Assembly: GCF_018596335.1 (NCBI RefSeq)
Contig: NZ_JAHEPS010000001.1
Span: forward strand, 682,001 to 746,000
Direction of reading: 5' to 3'
DNA length: 64,000 bases
Origin: Shewanella jiangmenensis
Lineage (GTDB): Bacteria > Pseudomonadota > Gammaproteobacteria > Enterobacterales > Shewanellaceae
Shown here: one piece after another, positions 1-8,366 of the stretch
How the letters are laid out: each line of letters starts with the position of its first letter
How positions within the stretch are numbered: position 1 is the first letter of the stretch
Made by a program: the position numbers and the translations under genes
Notes under the pieces: model-generated
The model's input: the letters and a program-made list of their open reading frames with translations, nothing else
The model's database searches: none
Told to the model about the DNA's origin: nothing

Positions 1-811
1 CGGCGTCGAGCCATTTCACCAAAGGCTCAGCCAGGCCGCCAATCATGGAGAAACGGCTTGGGTTGAGGGTGAAGAGCTTACGCGCCATGGCAGAAATGTA
101 CTGCCCACCTTCGCGAAGAATCGCCACGGCAACCTTATCGCCTTCATCGGCGGCGGCCAGCACTTCACGGGCAAGCTTGGCATAGGCACTGGAGGAGTGA
201 CCGGCGAGATTCTCGACGATACCGAGGGCATCGGTCACGCCAAGCTGCTTCAGCAGACGCTCGGTGAGCAAGGTTGGCTCGGCAAAACCATCAAGGTGCA
301 ACAGTGCATGCTCGGCCGCCTTCAAACCAATCCAGGCACCGCTGCCCTTGTCACCCAGCGCAAAGCCATGGCCGCCAAGGCACAGGCTCTCATCACCCAC
401 GTGCACGTAGCCACAGGAGCCGGTGCCGGTGATGATAACTGCGCCATCGGCGCCGCGATGGGCACCGATACAGGCGGTGTGCAAATCGGATGTCACATAC
501 ATGGCTTTAAACGGATGCTGCCAGGCTTCAACGTCGGCAAGCAGCCTGGGCACGTTCACACCGGCAAGCCCCATCCCTACCACCAGCGACTTGCAATCGG
601 CCAGCGTCAGTCCGGCCTGACCCAGCGCAAGCTCGGTGGAGGCCATGATGGATTCAAAGGTTTGCTCCAGCCCAAATAAGGGATTGGCGCGACCGGCAAC
701 ACCTGTGCCGAGCACTTCGAGTTTATGGTTATACAGGGTGGCACGACATTTACTGCCGCCGCCATCAACACCCAGATACAACTGCCCTTCCAGGGTCTGG
801 TCAAAAGCCAT
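1..811 (-). CDS. nagK: N-acetylglucosamine kinase, BadF/BadG ATPase family (3' end off the window)
   Basis: Phosphorylates cytoplasmic GlcNAc to GlcNAc-6-P. The N-terminus carries the ASKHA phosphate-1 loop LGVDGGGSKCRA (about residues 13-24) followed by GMGLAGVN and the phosphate-2-like stretch IITGTGSCGYV, then GDKGSGAWIG; this is the BadF/BadG/BcrA/BcrD ATPase fold, the type known to replace classical NagK in Shewanella. The ATG at 811 follows an AGAGGA ribosome site. About 270 codons are visible; the C-terminus lies beyond position 1. A strong terminator (975-1014) separates it from the hexosaminidase gene, and a NagR-type palindrome lies about 90 bp upstream, so it probably starts its own regulated transcript. 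nagB/nagA-type genes would be expected further left, but that cannot be seen. Confidence 0.9.
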   Translation of the reverse strand, partial: MAFDQTLEGQLYLGVDGGGSKCRATLYNHKLEVLGTGVAGRANPLFGLEQTFESIMASTELALGQAGLTLADCKSLVVGMGLAGVNVPRLLADVEAWQHPFKAMYVTSDLHTACIGAHRGADGAVIITGTGSCGYVHVGDESLCLGGHGFALGDKGSGAWIGLKAAEHALLHLDGFAEPTLLTERLLKQLGVTDALGIVENLAGHSSSAYAKLAREVLAAADEGDKVAVAILREGGQYISAMARKLFTLNPSRFSMIGGLAEPLVKWLDA

Positions 812-898
812 GACTATCCTCTTTGCACATTCGGATTTGGCGTGGAGGCATTGTCCACTGCCTATGCATTAATCAAGTTAATCTCATGTTACAGCAAA

Positions 899-916
899 AA
901 TGACAGCGTTGTCATT
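899..916. promoter_or_regulatory. Probable NagR operator upstream of nagK
   Basis: AATGACAGCGTTGTCATT, an 18-bp near-perfect palindrome with the central CG typical of LacI-family operators. It matches the sites at 6327 and 12660, differing only in the central purine/pyrimidine bases and the last base. It lies about 90 bp before the nagK ATG. Assignment to the LacI-type gene at 13014 is inference. Confidence 0.8.
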
Positions 917-974
917 TCTTTTTTGAACAGTGCAAAAATTCACTGTTCGTCGGCGCGAAAGCCCGCCCTGACGG

Positions 975-1014
975 CAAAAAAGAGGTCTGATTTTCAAGAT
1001 AAAAATCAGACCTC
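975..1014 (-). terminator. Intrinsic terminator after the hexosaminidase gene
   Basis: A perfect 13-bp inverted repeat (982-994 with 1002-1014, arm GAGGTCTGATTTT), followed on the minus strand by a run of six T. It lies between the GH20 gene and the nagK operator, so nagK is probably a separate transcription unit. Confidence 0.85.
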
Positions 1015-1030
1015 GGATGTTGCTTACAGG

Positions 1031-3673
1031 TTATTTCACTTCCAGAGTCCGGCCTTTGCGCTTGCCATCGGCAGCGATTGCACGCACTTCCACCGGCAGC
1101 TTGCTCACGGCAACCGGCGCCTGATACGCCTGCCACTGTCCGCCCGCTTCACGATACTCAATACCAAGGCCCGGGAAGGCGATATTGGCTTCAAGCTTGC
1201 CATCGGCAATACGGGCGCCTACGGTCGGTACGCGGTAATGAATACCGGCCAAATCGAGCTTGGCGAGCTCCTTCTGCCCCAGGGTATTGGCCATCAGCTG
1301 CCAGTCGGCGGCCTGGGCCGCGCGCAGCTCAGCAGTGAAGGTGCCACTGGTCTGGTTATAGACCATGCCTTCATGGCGATAAGCCACTTCCCACGACGGC
1401 TTGTGCCAGGCGCGCTCGGCGAGCATCAAAAGGCGCGGGAAAATCATGTATTCGGCCTGCTCATCGCTGCGAATCGTTTCGCTCCACAGCTGCCCCTGGA
1501 TCCCAACAAATGCCTTACCTTCTTTCAAAGGCTCGCTGGTGACATTGCCCTTGTCGTCTTTCAGCACCCGGTCGTCGGCTTCAAACGGGTTGTTTTCAAT
1601 ATCCAGCCACTGCTCGGCGTTGGCCGGCAGGTTACCCGGCATAAAGCCGAAGACCTTTTCGCTGTTGGTGCCGCGGCTTGCCCAGTAATAGCCGTGCTCC
1701 TTGGGGTCGGCCTCATAGGGGAAGTCGAAATACAGCACTTCAGGGTTTGACAGCACCACTTCCCAGCCAAGATTTGCCTGGTTGTGGGCGCGGTGATGGC
1801 CCTTATGCGCCACCAGATCCCAGATATTGCTCTGGTTCATCGCAGGCATACGCTCGGGGCGAGTGTGGCTCATGCCATCACTCCAACCGGCAGGCTCGAT
1901 GCCGCGCGCAGTCAGCATGTTGGCAACCCGCTCGATGAAGTAAGGACCAAGCTCACTCTTGTCTTTCACGCCTTTGTCGTTACTGGCAAGGAATTCGGCG
2001 CACTTGGGCGATTCAAGCCAGGCACCGGCTGTTTCGTCAGCGCCAATGTGGTAACGGGTCAGCGGCACACCGGCCGACTCATGCAGCCTGGCAATTTCGG
2101 TAATGACCTTGTCAACAAAGTGATAGGTCGACTCCATACACACGTTCAGGGTGTTGTCGTCGTAATACTGAATTGAGCTATAGATGGTTTTATCGTTAGG
2201 GTCGATAAGGCGGTATTCCTCGGCGGCTTTCATATCGCCGGCGGCCGCAAAGGTGCGGTAACGCGCTTCCATGGCTTTTACAGCGGCGCGGCTGTGGCCC
2301 GGCATGTCCATGGAGGGAATGACCTGAATATGACGCGCGGCGGCATATTTCAAAATCTCGATGTAATCAGCCTTGCTGTAAAAACCATTCACTGTGGCAT
2401 CAGCGTCAGGGCCGCTGCCAAGCTGTGGCAGCAGGCAAGTGTTTTCATCAAGGTCGTGGCAACGCTTGCTGCCGATGTCGGTAAGCTCAGGCAGGCCGTC
2501 AATCTCAAGACGCCAGCCCTCATCGTCGCCCATATGCAGATGCAACTTGTTGAGCTTATAGGCGGCCATCTGATCTATTACATCAAGAATAAAGGCCTTG
2601 GAGTGGAAGTTGCGCGACACATCCACGTGCATGCCACGAAAATCGTAGCGGGGCTTGTCGCTGATGCTCTGGGCGGTCACCACCGGGCTGCCTACCTGCA
2701 CCAGTGCGGCCAGTGTGGAGAGCGCATGTGATGCACCACTGGCGCCGCCGGCAGTGACGCTGATGACCTCAGGGCGGATCTGCAGCTGATATTCATCGGC
2801 TGCAAGTGACTTATCACTGACCAGCGAAAGCTTGATGCCATCAGCGCTTTGCTTCACGCCAAGGCGCTCAAGGCGCGAAAGCGCGGCGCTCACATCCACA
2901 TCACCTGCTGCGAGTGCAAGACCACGGCTTAAATCAACAGAACCCAGCTCAGGCTCAAGACGCTGCGACAGCGGCGCTGGAATAATCCGGTTTGCTACCA
3001 GCGCAGGCTCAGCAAACCCGGCTTTATTGTTGCCAAACAGCACAGAGCTTGTTGCCCACGGCAGCTTGTCGGTGTCGGTGCGCTTGTACTGCTTGTCGGC
3101 ATCGACAAAGGCTTCAACATAGGGACGCAGCTCAAGGCCGGTTTCAGGCTCGATGGCAAGCTTGGTCGACGCAATCACCACAGGCGCAAGCTTGCCGGAA
3201 GTGATGTAGTAATTGGGCATGGCATCGGTTTCGGCAAGCTGCCACAGCTCACCACGGAACTTGATGGTCCGGGTTTCACCGGCTTTAAAGCCTGCAAAGG
3301 CACTGCCGGGCTTGATGCGGTGCAGGTCGCCTTTCACGTGTTCGATGACAAACTCGTTGCCTTCAACCGCCTGAACCGGACGCATCTGACTGAAGTAAAT
3401 GGCAAAATCTGAGCTTTGGAAATCAGCGCCGGCGGTTAAATCGATTTCAGCCTGAAAACAGCGGCCTTCGCCCTTGTCTTTAATGCACTGAGCGTCCGGA
3501 CGGTTACTGACCACGCGGTAACGCACCTGCAGGCCATCGGCAAATTGCTGCAGCTGGGTTTGGGTTACGGCCTCGGCCACAACCGCGCCGGTTTTTACAG
3601 CCTGCTCAGATGGTGAGCAAGCACCTACACCGAGGGCTAGGGTGATGGAAATGGCGGCTAAGGAGAGCTTCAT
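1031..3673 (-). CDS. hex: Beta-N-acetylhexosaminidase (GH20), lipoprotein
   Basis: Hydrolyses terminal GlcNAc from chitooligosaccharides, giving the GlcNAc that NagK phosphorylates. 880 aa. The N-terminus is a lipoprotein signal (lipobox LGVGAC, Cys about 19), so it is predicted to be membrane-anchored in the periplasm or outer membrane. Order: CHB_HEX-like N-terminal domain (about 50-190), GH20 N-terminal alpha/beta domain (about 200-340), the (beta/alpha)8 catalytic barrel from DFRGMHVDVSRNF (about 345) to about 770, and a C-terminal CHB_HEX_C-like beta domain. The catalytic Asp-Glu pair is visible in HIGADETAGAW at about residue 540. It starts 32 bp after the mcp gene and is probably the last gene of the binding protein-mcp-hex unit. 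Hydrolytic, family-typical length; no truncation. Confidence 0.95.
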   Translation of the reverse strand: MKLSLAAISITLALGVGACSPSEQAVKTGAVVAEAVTQTQLQQFADGLQVRYRVVSNRPDAQCIKDKGEGRCFQAEIDLTAGADFQSSDFAIYFSQMRPVQAVEGNEFVIEHVKGDLHRIKPGSAFAGFKAGETRTIKFRGELWQLAETDAMPNYYITSGKLAPVVIASTKLAIEPETGLELRPYVEAFVDADKQYKRTDTDKLPWATSSVLFGNNKAGFAEPALVANRIIPAPLSQRLEPELGSVDLSRGLALAAGDVDVSAALSRLERLGVKQSADGIKLSLVSDKSLAADEYQLQIRPEVISVTAGGASGASHALSTLAALVQVGSPVVTAQSISDKPRYDFRGMHVDVSRNFHSKAFILDVIDQMAAYKLNKLHLHMGDDEGWRLEIDGLPELTDIGSKRCHDLDENTCLLPQLGSGPDADATVNGFYSKADYIEILKYAAARHIQVIPSMDMPGHSRAAVKAMEARYRTFAAAGDMKAAEEYRLIDPNDKTIYSSIQYYDDNTLNVCMESTYHFVDKVITEIARLHESAGVPLTRYHIGADETAGAWLESPKCAEFLASNDKGVKDKSELGPYFIERVANMLTARGIEPAGWSDGMSHTRPERMPAMNQSNIWDLVAHKGHHRAHNQANLGWEVVLSNPEVLYFDFPYEADPKEHGYYWASRGTNSEKVFGFMPGNLPANAEQWLDIENNPFEADDRVLKDDKGNVTSEPLKEGKAFVGIQGQLWSETIRSDEQAEYMIFPRLLMLAERAWHKPSWEVAYRHEGMVYNQTSGTFTAELRAAQAADWQLMANTLGQKELAKLDLAGIHYRVPTVGARIADGKLEANIAFPGLGIEYREAGGQWQAYQAPVAVSKLPVEVRAIAADGKRKGRTLEVK

Positions 3674-3705
3674 TATTATCCTCTTTGGGTCCCTGACTTT
3701 CAGTA

Positions 3706-5187
3706 TTACAACCTGAAAGAGTTAACTAAGGCCTGCAATCTTTCCCCCTGTTGGAACAGGCGCTCGCCCGACTGCGCCAGTGAGGCGCTGTCTGCCGAGG
3801 CCGAACCTGAGATGCCGGCAAGGTCGTTTAAACTTCTGGAAATGTCTTCTGTCACGCAGGTTTGCTCGCGGGCAGCCTGCGCGACTTCGGTATTCATCAT
3901 GTTGATATTGGAAACCAGCGCGGTGACGCTGGCAAGCATGGACTTGATTTCTTCGGCGCGTACCAGGGTCTTGTCCGACAGGCTTTGACTGGCATTCATC
4001 ACCGACACAGTCTCACCCACCCGGCTTTGCACCTTCTGGATCATCTGCTGAATTTCACCTGTGGCCTGCTGGGTGCGACTTGCTAGCGTGCGCACTTCAT
4101 CCGCCACCACGGCAAAGCCCCTGCCCTGCTCACCGGCGCGGGCCGCTTCGATGGCAGCGTTCAGTGCAAGCAGGTTGGTTTGCTCGGCAATGGAGCGGAT
4201 AACCACCACCACTTCATCAATGCGGGCGGTTTCCTGCTGCAGCTGCGCCACCGAGCCCGAGGAGCGCTTGAGTTCATCCACCAACTGCTGCGTCAGTTTC
4301 AGGCTCTCATCGAACTGACGCTGGCTGTTTTCAACCTGCTCGTCGGCGCTCGCGGCCGCATCGGCGGTGCGATGGGCGCTGCTTGCCACTTCCGAGGCGC
4401 TGGCCGAAAGCTCTGTCACGGCGGCAACCGACGATTCGGTCTGTTTAAGCTGCTCAAGTACCCGCACATTGTTGGCACCGCTTAAACTGCCAAGGGTCTT
4501 GGCATCGTCAAGCAGCTGCCCTGCCGTCTCACGCACCCGGCTTACAGTGCCATGAATTTGGCCAATAAAGGCGTTAAAGGCGCGGGCAAGGCGACCAATT
4601 TCATCATCGCTTTCCACCGGCAGACGGCGGGTAAGGTCGCCATCGCCGCTTGCCACCTCTTCCATCGCCTCGGCGACATGGGTAAGCGGATTAATCACCA
4701 GTTTTTTAAGAATGAGGACGATAGCCACCATGGAGAGCAGCAAAATCAGCGCCGCCTGCGCCAGCAGGCCAAGCAGCAAAGTATCAAGATTCTGCTCTAT
4801 CACCTGGCGGGTGAAACTGATTTCAAGCTTACCGGTGGGCTTGCCATCGTCACTGAATTCAACGCTCGCGGTCTCGGCGCTGCGGTCACCGTCAGGATTA
4901 CCGGCCTTGGCCATCTCTTTGCCGCGATGGTCGAGCACCCGGATGCCACCAATCTGATCCTGCTCCAGCGTCGCCGACAGGATGGCATTAAGCTGCTCGT
5001 AGTCGTAAGTAAACACCGGCTGCGCCAACGTTACCTGCAGGCTTGCCAAGGTGTCTTTTTCATATTCACTGAAGCGCTGCTCAAGTTTTTGCTTTTCAAT
5101 CATGTAGGAGACGCCAAACAGCACGCTCACCAGGGCAAACAGCGCCGCCGCAAGCCCAACCTGAACCTTGAGGGCCAAACTATTCAT
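3706..5187 (-). CDS. Methyl-accepting chemotaxis protein, probably chitin-sugar sensing
   Basis: Transmembrane chemoreceptor signalling to CheA/CheW. 493 aa: TM1 about 7-29, periplasmic domain about 30-133 (only about 100 residues), TM2 about 134-160, HAMP about 160-213 ([13 protein letters not shown]) and a cytoplasmic coiled coil whose hairpin tip, with the conserved core [20 protein letters not shown], lies at about 334-353. No pentapeptide CheR tether is visible at the C-terminus (ends VNSFRL). The start overlaps the stop of the upstream binding-protein gene by ATGA, indicating translational coupling. The small sensor domain plus the coupled periplasmic protein suggests indirect ligand sensing. 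Location before hex, behind a NagR-type operator, points to chitooligosaccharides or GlcNAc as attractant; the ligand itself is inference. Confidence 0.93.
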   Translation of the reverse strand: MNSLALKVQVGLAAALFALVSVLFGVSYMIEKQKLEQRFSEYEKDTLASLQVTLAQPVFTYDYEQLNAILSATLEQDQIGGIRVLDHRGKEMAKAGNPDGDRSAETASVEFSDDGKPTGKLEISFTRQVIEQNLDTLLLGLLAQAALILLLSMVAIVLILKKLVINPLTHVAEAMEEVASGDGDLTRRLPVESDDEIGRLARAFNAFIGQIHGTVSRVRETAGQLLDDAKTLGSLSGANNVRVLEQLKQTESSVAAVTELSASASEVASSAHRTADAAASADEQVENSQRQFDESLKLTQQLVDELKRSSGSVAQLQQETARIDEVVVVIRSIAEQTNLLALNAAIEAARAGEQGRGFAVVADEVRTLASRTQQATGEIQQMIQKVQSRVGETVSVMNASQSLSDKTLVRAEEIKSMLASVTALVSNINMMNTEVAQAAREQTCVTEDISRSLNDLAGISGSASADSASLAQSGERLFQQGERLQALVNSFRL

Positions 5188-6047
5188 TGTTTCACTCCTT
5201 CCATGCTGAACAGGTCAAGCCACAGCTCGGGCCGGTTGATTGGGGTTTGCGGGCTTAAATCCGGCGTCTCAAGGCGGATAATCACCCGGTTTTCAAAGTT
5301 GGCTTTACGGTACAGCGCATCAATTTGCAGCGCCTCATTAAACATCCGGTCAAAGCTGCCATCGGCAATCATGGCCTCAAGCCCGCGCAGAATATCGTCC
5401 GCCACCTGCTTGCGCTTGGGCGATACAAAGAAATAGGCCGGGCTTCGGTACTGCAGCAGGATGTGACTGTCGACCGTGAGCGCCGGATCCGGATGCTTGC
5501 CAAGTTCGTCCCAGATTTCCTGCGCGCCAAGCGCCAGATAATCGAAGCGACCGCCTTCCAGCATGGGGTAAAGATTGACGTATTTGTAACTGGTCACCAG
5601 CGGCAGGCCGTTGTACTCAATAATGCCGGCATCGGGCCAGTAACGATTCTGCCCGGCTTTGAGCACGGCAAAATCGGCTTTGTTTCGCACTGCGGCAAAA
5701 CGCGCCTGTTGATCTTTACGGATAATCAGCAAACGGTTACCAAGTAGCCCCTTAAACAGCGGAATACGAATGGGCACCACGGTTTTTTCAAGCTCGGCCG
5801 AGGTCATGCTCCAGAACACATCGATATTGCCCGCCAGCGCCTCTTCTACCTGGCGCTTTTGGTTCATGTCGGTGGTCATCTGGTTGATTTGATAGTCGGC
5901 GCCGGAGCGTTTGAGCGCTTCATTGAGCAGGGTAAATTGCCAACTGTCGGGAATGGTGGTGGTAAGGGTTTCTTTGGCGAGCAAGGAGGATGACTGCACC
6001 AAAAGCGCAGCGCAAAGCAAAGCGGATAACCAAGATCTGTGTGTCAT
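5184..6047 (-). CDS. Periplasmic solute-binding-like protein coupled to the chemoreceptor
   Basis: About 287 aa from the chosen start. Signal peptide [18 protein letters not shown]... with cleavage near SSSLLAKE. The body resembles the SBP_bac_3 / amino-acid-type binding fold used as stand-alone sensors: an early [20 protein letters not shown] segment, [12 protein letters not shown] and a late [11 protein letters not shown] segment, the usual end of that fold. There is no ABC permease next to it. The ATG at 6047 was preferred over the longer frame to 6230 because it has a GAGAGGG ribosome site and begins a clean signal peptide. It overlaps the mcp gene by 4 bp, so it most likely presents a ligand to that receptor. 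Ligand unknown; chitin-derived sugar is inferred from regulation and neighbours. Confidence 0.85.
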   Translation of the reverse strand: MTHRSWLSALLCAALLVQSSSLLAKETLTTTIPDSWQFTLLNEALKRSGADYQINQMTTDMNQKRQVEEALAGNIDVFWSMTSAELEKTVVPIRIPLFKGLLGNRLLIIRKDQQARFAAVRNKADFAVLKAGQNRYWPDAGIIEYNGLPLVTSYKYVNLYPMLEGGRFDYLALGAQEIWDELGKHPDPALTVDSHILLQYRSPAYFFVSPKRKQVADDILRGLEAMIADGSFDRMFNEALQIDALYRKANFENRVIIRLETPDLSPQTPINRPELWLDLFSMEGVKQ

Positions 6048-6144
6048 TTGCAGCCCTCTCGTTTGGCTTGTGCCAGCGGGGTTGTATTGATGTAAGAACC
6101 GGTTTGCCGGGCAGGCCTGTGCCATAAAATGGCCAACAACAGAT

Positions 6145-6178
6145 AAAAAAAAGCTGGGCACTGCGTACAGCACCCAGC
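6145..6178 (-). terminator. Intrinsic terminator inside the leader of the chemosensory/hex unit
   Basis: On the minus strand an 11-bp stem (arms 6178-6168 and 6163-6153, with two G-T wobbles), loop TACG, followed by eight T. No gene lies upstream that would need it: the region between it and the convergent-side gene at 6979 holds only the NagR-type operator at 6327. It therefore looks like an attenuator in a 280-nt leader or the 3' end of a small RNA. Confidence 0.7.
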
Positions 6179-6221
6179 CAACATATAGTTTCTGGGGAGA
6201 GACTATTAATGTTTGAAAATA

Positions 6222-6254
6222 CAAGCGCACGGCCGCCCGACAGTCATGCGCTTG
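6222..6254 (-). promoter_or_regulatory. Leader hairpin upstream of the attenuator-like terminator
   Basis: Perfect 8-bp inverted repeat CAAGCGCA (6222-6229) and TGCGCTTG (6247-6254), located between the NagR-type operator and the leader terminator. It could fold in the nascent transcript; whether it competes with the terminator is not evident from the sequence. Confidence 0.4.
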
Positions 6255-6326
6255 TCAATAAATACATGAAACGGAGACCTCATCCTTTTCATGCAGACCT
6301 TACAAGACAACATAGCCACACAAGCA

Positions 6327-6344
6327 AATGACAACGCTGTCATC
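6327..6344. promoter_or_regulatory. Probable NagR operator upstream of the chemosensory/hex unit
   Basis: AATGACAACGCTGTCATC, matching the palindromes at 899 and 12660. On the minus strand it is immediately preceded by TTGTGTAATGT, a stretch also found before the operator of the TonB receptor, which may be the shared -10 region (TGTAAT). It is 280 bp before the chosen ATG at 6047 and 635 bp before the divergent SapC-family gene. Confidence 0.8.
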
Positions 6345-6978
6345 GGTTACATTACACAAAGCGGCACAGGATTTCTACAATTTTTTGACATTTTTTGAGT
6401 TAAATTGATGCTTAAATTTTATAAGCATATTTTTCAATGGCTTAATGATTTAAATTCGATTCCAAACAAAGGCTTCAACCCACACCATGGAGCCGGGGTT
6501 AGTAAGTCATGTCGACCAGCCTGCATCTGCACGCCTTTCTATGCTGTAGATTGAGTCAATAGACATTCCTGAGAATGTACATACACTGATTTGTTTGCCT
6601 TCACGCGCTCGGTTTAGTCGCTACCTCGCCTTTGACCTCACCTCGGACCTCGTATCTGAATATGGCTGCGGCTCGCCTCAGGCTGGTCTAAGCCGAAATG
6701 CCATTCAGGCTCCGAGCAGCCACAAACGCCCCGCGACGCCGGTTTACGGCTTGCTGTAGAGCCACACTGCTTTTGCAGCCTGCTGGTTTGGCGCATCATT
6801 CTTGCCAGGAAATGCTCAATACCAAATTTGCCCTTAACCACATGGTGACATGTTCAAAAACGATTGATAACATCGAAACCTCGCTCTCCGGCACCAGCTG
6901 TAGTTTTGCACGCTGGCAGCTCCTGAATTGGGGTTTTGAAGACGGATGCATGACTCTAAATAGACAAGGATAATAAGA
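6345..6978. other. Long intergenic region before the SapC-family gene
   Basis: No convincing gene on either strand. The first 100 bp are A/T-rich, with a possible plus-strand promoter (TTGACA at 6385). The region 6500-6950 has scattered short open frames without ribosome sites and no recognisable protein. The only clear signal is AAGGAT about 9 bp before the ATG at 6979. Confidence 0.4.
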
Positions 6979-7671
6979 ATGACTGCGCAGTACGTTCCTC
7001 TCAACAACACTGTTCACAAAAATATCAAAGTTAAACAAGCTCTTGAGCTTAAAGAATTCGAAAAACACCACATGCTGCCGTTGGTCGTACAAGAGTTTAT
7101 GCCAGCCGCAACCAGCTTCCCCATCATCTTCGCCAAAAACACCGAAAGCGGAGAGTTCCAGCCAGTTGCCATCACCTCGCTGAAGCCAGAAAGCAACCAA
7201 TTTATCAAAGACGGTAAATGGACCCAGCGTTATGTGCCTATGCAGCTGCGTGTAGCGCCTTTTATCGCCGGCCCAGACGAAACCAACGAAAAGCTGATGA
7301 TTGGTATCAATCAGAACAGCGAACTGCTGAGCGAGCAAGAAGGTGTAGCCCTGTTTGACGAGCAAGGCGAGCAGACAGAGTTTTTGAAAGATCGCGTGAA
7401 GTTCATCGGCCAGCTGTTTGACTTCCGTGAACTGACCAAACAATTCGTTAAGACCCTTGCCGCACACGACCTGCTGCAACCAAAAACACTGACCGTAAAC
7501 GGTAAAGACGGTGCCAAAGCCAACTATGACGGCATCTATATGGTTGATGAGCAAAAGCTGCACCAGCTGAGTGACGAAGCCAAGCTGGAGCTGTTCAACA
7601 AGGGCGCCCTGTCAGCCATCTATGCTCACCTGGCCTCACTGAACCAGATTGATCTGGTTGTAGCTAACTGA
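6979..7671 (+). CDS. SapC-family protein
   Basis: 230 aa, soluble, no signal peptide or membrane segment. It matches the SapC family: the N-terminal MTAQYVPLNN start, HHMLPLVVQEF, FPIIFAKN, WTQRYVPMQLR-type and PFIAGPDE segments are typical of these roughly 230-aa proteins. The family is named after a Campylobacter S-layer locus gene, but copies next to TonB receptors and flavin halogenase-like genes are frequent in Caulobacter, Xanthomonas and Alteromonadales, where their role is unknown. Ribosome site AAGGAT. It is transcribed convergently towards the putative oxygenase gene and shares the terminator between them. Family call is firm; function is not known. Confidence 0.85.
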   Translation: MTAQYVPLNNTVHKNIKVKQALELKEFEKHHMLPLVVQEFMPAATSFPIIFAKNTESGEFQPVAITSLKPESNQFIKDGKWTQRYVPMQLRVAPFIAGPDETNEKLMIGINQNSELLSEQEGVALFDEQGEQTEFLKDRVKFIGQLFDFRELTKQFVKTLAAHDLLQPKTLTVNGKDGAKANYDGIYMVDEQKLHQLSDEAKLELFNKGALSAIYAHLASLNQIDLVVAN

Positions 7672-7687
7672 GCGAGCAATGGTAAAG

Positions 7688-7714
7688 AAGCCGGGACTTA
7701 GCCCGGCTTTTTTA
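7688..7714 (+). terminator. Terminator after the SapC-family gene
   Basis: 8-bp stem AAGCCGGG / CCCGGCTT with loop ACTTAG, followed by a T-rich run. It lies between two convergent genes. Confidence 0.85.
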
Positions 7715-8356
7715 TTTTGGCGGGAAGCCCACCTCTATGATGATACAGCGTCTGGGCAAATCACTTTCGTGAATAGTGGTTGCATGAAGCTGTTTTGCAT
7801 CGTGACAAATCAAACGGCCTCGCCTGGACTGCAATCTGTACTGCTGCGATAACGAAAATGAGGTTAAACTGCCAAGCCGCATTTCATCACCATCCTCATC
7901 CAGAAACACCAAGTCGGCGCCGTTCGCCGGCACGTCTACGTAAAAAATTGCAACCATATGGGGTATGACCCAGTCACGTGAGGCATGGCGATGGGCGACC
8001 GCCTCACATCCCTTTGACATCTCATTGGCCCAAACCCGATGAAATTTAAACTTCCGGATGTCTCTGGTCTTATCAAAACCCAATGCTTTTGCCGCATCAT
8101 ACAACTGATACAGCAGCCAATGTCCGAGTCGCGTTTCACGAACCTTAAGAAGCTTCAACAGATCCATTTGACCTGCCAGATGCACCGACGACAAGGCTCT
8201 GCCGCCCGCTGCATCAGGTACATTCATGGTGTCCAATACTTTAGGGTGCTGCAGAAGCTGCTCCAGGACGTTACTCCAAAGGCACAACTCATCATTGTGT
8301 TCTGCTTCGTTAACATCAGCCAGCCAAACACCACTCGTAAAAACCGGTGTGTACAT
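7712..8356 (-). CDS. Putative 2-oxoglutarate/Fe(II)-type oxygenase (cupin-like fold)
   Basis: 214 aa, no signal peptide. The pattern WVIPHMVAIFYVDVP ... LVFLDEDGDEMRLG ... LICHDAKQLHATTIHE ... RRCIIIEVGF resembles the double-stranded beta-helix of small putative 2OG-Fe(II) oxygenases: strands preceding a late His and an Arg before the final strand. The first metal-binding HxD is not obvious, so activity is uncertain. It starts 10 bp after the halogenase-like gene and is probably translated with it. Genes of this kind recur beside SapC and tryptophan-halogenase-like genes in TonB-receptor clusters. Family assignment is moderate; the substrate is unknown. Confidence 0.55.
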   Translation of the reverse strand: MYTPVFTSGVWLADVNEAEHNDELCLWSNVLEQLLQHPKVLDTMNVPDAAGGRALSSVHLAGQMDLLKLLKVRETRLGHWLLYQLYDAAKALGFDKTRDIRKFKFHRVWANEMSKGCEAVAHRHASRDWVIPHMVAIFYVDVPANGADLVFLDEDGDEMRLGSLTSFSLSQQYRLQSRRGRLICHDAKQLHATTIHESDLPRRCIIIEVGFPPK

Positions 8357-8366
8357 ATAGTTACCG

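Noticed and set aside
725..1750. Long plus-strand open frame (341 aa)
   Set aside because: It lies opposite nagK and the GH20 gene, has no ribosome site and resembles no protein; a reverse-strand shadow.
5184..6230. Longer start for the periplasmic binding protein
   Set aside because: The extra 61 residues cross the leader terminator and hairpin, lack a ribosome site, and would precede a clear signal peptide.
6698..6973. 91-aa plus-strand open frame before the SapC-family gene
   Set aside because: No ribosome site, no recognisable motif, atypical composition; it ends just before the SapC ribosome site.
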